A stretch of 64,000 bases of DNA from Capronia americana (taxonomy: Eukaryota > Ascomycota > Eurotiomycetes > Chaetothyriales > Herpotrichiellaceae): NCBI GenBank assembly GCA_016110215.1, contig JADWQD010000026.1, positions 124,001 to 188,000 on the forward strand, read 5' to 3'. Made by a program: the position numbers and the translations under genes. The notes under the pieces were generated by a model that was not told the origin of the DNA, ran no database searches, and was given only the letters and a program-made list of their open reading frames with translations. The first letter of the stretch is position 1. Every line of letters begins with the position of its first letter. Below are positions 63,419 through 64,000 of this stretch, piece by piece.

Positions 63419-64000
63419 ATGTCGGGCGTAATGTCTTTCAGCTCCCAGCTATCTGCCACGCCCCGGCGGAAGAGGGCGCCCGCAGCTTGCCGTGCCTGCC
63501 ACGCCCGAAAAGTCCGCTGCAATGTCGTCACCGGTGGTCGGCCATGTGCCAACTGCCAGCAAGACCATATCGAATGTGTGCTACATGTTTCCGCCAGGGG
63601 AAAGCACAAGGGTCCCCGACGCAGTCGAGCGGCCGTAGACGTACGCCTTGACGGCTCTGCTGCAGCCGCCCCTCCTCCCCTGGAGTCAGCAGGCGCGCCT
63701 CGATCTGTGAACAACATTGGCGACGTCGATTCAGTGTCGAGTCTTTCCGAGAGTCTCCAGCCTGTGCCTGGCCACCCTAGCACCGAGGCGGAAGACTTGG
63801 AGGCGAATGTCACGGGTTACAGAAACATCGTCGAGCACTCCTCAGCACGCCCTCGGGGAGGTGAGACGCACATTTACGTGGGTAAGGATAATCCTCTCCG
63901 TGGTACTCAGCCAGGCACTCAGCTCCTATGTACGGTGCCAAAACGACGGAAGTTGACACACAGAACTTGTCTTCAGGAGAGGCCCAGGGGCTTCGCTATG
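63419..64000 (+). CDS. Zn2Cys6 transcription factor (3' end outside window)
   Basis: The frame from the ATG at 63419 encodes a complete binuclear zinc cluster: cysteines at residues 24, 27, 34, 43, 46, 53 (C-X2-C-X6-C-X8-C-X2-C-X6-C), read as ACRACHARKVRC and CANCQQDHIEC, preceded by a basic RRKR run. A basic linker (RGKHKGPRRSR) and Pro/Ser-rich sequence follow. From 63861 a GTGAGA donor and a CAG ending at 63922 mark a likely 62-nt intron; removing it gives a more protein-like continuation (APMYGAKTTEVD) than reading straight on, though both stay open to the window end. The cluster spacing recalls the cutinase-factor (Ctf1/FarA) group. It presumably regulates nearby genes; the targets are not shown by sequence. 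Confidence 0.8.
   Translation, partial: MSGVMSFSSQLSATPRRKRAPAACRACHARKVRCNVVTGGRPCANCQQDHIECVLHVSARGKHKGPRRSRAAVDVRLDGSAAAAPPPLESAGAPRSVNNIGDVDSVSSLSESLQPVPGHPSTEAEDLEANVTGYRNIVEHSSARPRGGETHIYVGKDNPLRGTQPGTQLLCTVPKRRKLTHRTCLQERPRGFAM

Noticed and set aside
1..64000. CRISPR array, prophage, rRNA operon or autonomous transposon
   Set aside because: No regularly spaced repeats, no transposase or reverse-transcriptase motifs and no rRNA-like sequence were seen; the DNA is a eukaryotic nuclear region.

Overview
The window is nuclear DNA from a filamentous ascomycete (Pezizomycotina). The evidence is short GT-AG introns (about 45-80 nt) with CTAAC/CTGAC-like branch sites, densely packed single genes on both strands, and a fungal gene set (MGA2/SPT23-like factor, SAE2/Ctp1, TRM9, GID5, YAG7-like protein, Zn2Cys6 regulator, Pho80-type cyclin). 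A eurotiomycete, perhaps a black-yeast-type Chaetothyriales species, is a guess from the overall flavour (monooxygenase, SDRs, sugar transporter); nothing in the window proves the order.

Layout. 0-14.3 kb: 3' end of a TmpA-like membrane oxidoreductase, a lysine-rich coiled-coil protein with coding repeats, SAE2/Ctp1, an F-box/WD protein, a nine-exon CCHC zinc-knuckle protein (GIS2/CNBP type), a cytochrome b561-like membrane protein, a DUF1295/ICMT-like methyltransferase or reductase, and an SDR. 14.3-22.6 kb: a long leader and the ER-anchored MGA2/SPT23-like regulator, TRM9, and a Myb/SANT protein that lacks an ATG at the expected start. 22.6-27.6 kb: five kilobases with no gene I can support, containing a cluster of the decamer GTACTCGTAC. 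27.6-44.2 kb: ASX-homology-like protein, PEX16, a basic hypothetical protein, a TFIIIC-Tfc6-like WD protein, a YAG7-like RGG protein, a tiny three-exon CENP-W histone-fold gene, GID5/ARMC8, and a PHO80/PREG-type cyclin. 44.2-58.8 kb: a chromodomain protein, Ypt31/Rab11 GTPase, a Baeyer-Villiger-type monooxygenase, an F-box protein, BRX1, and MAK10/NAA35. 58.8-64 kb: three copies of a 28-30 nt repeat, then an MFS sugar transporter, an SDR and the start of a Zn2Cys6 regulator.

Most genes are housekeeping: DNA repair, tRNA modification, ribosome assembly, peroxisome biogenesis, N-terminal acetylation, vesicle traffic, kinetochore, Pol III transcription, GID ubiquitin ligase. The one stretch that looks like a small pathway unit is the transporter / SDR / Zn2Cys6 group at the right edge. 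The observations most worth following up are a 51-nt stop-free intron that splits the membrane anchor of the MGA2-like factor, the intergenic decamer GTACTCGTAC, the triple repeat near 58.9 kb, the ATG-less Myb gene below a 5-kb empty stretch, and the recurring intron positions inside the zinc knuckles. All exon boundaries were read by eye from splice signals and reading-frame continuity; no transcript or database search was available.
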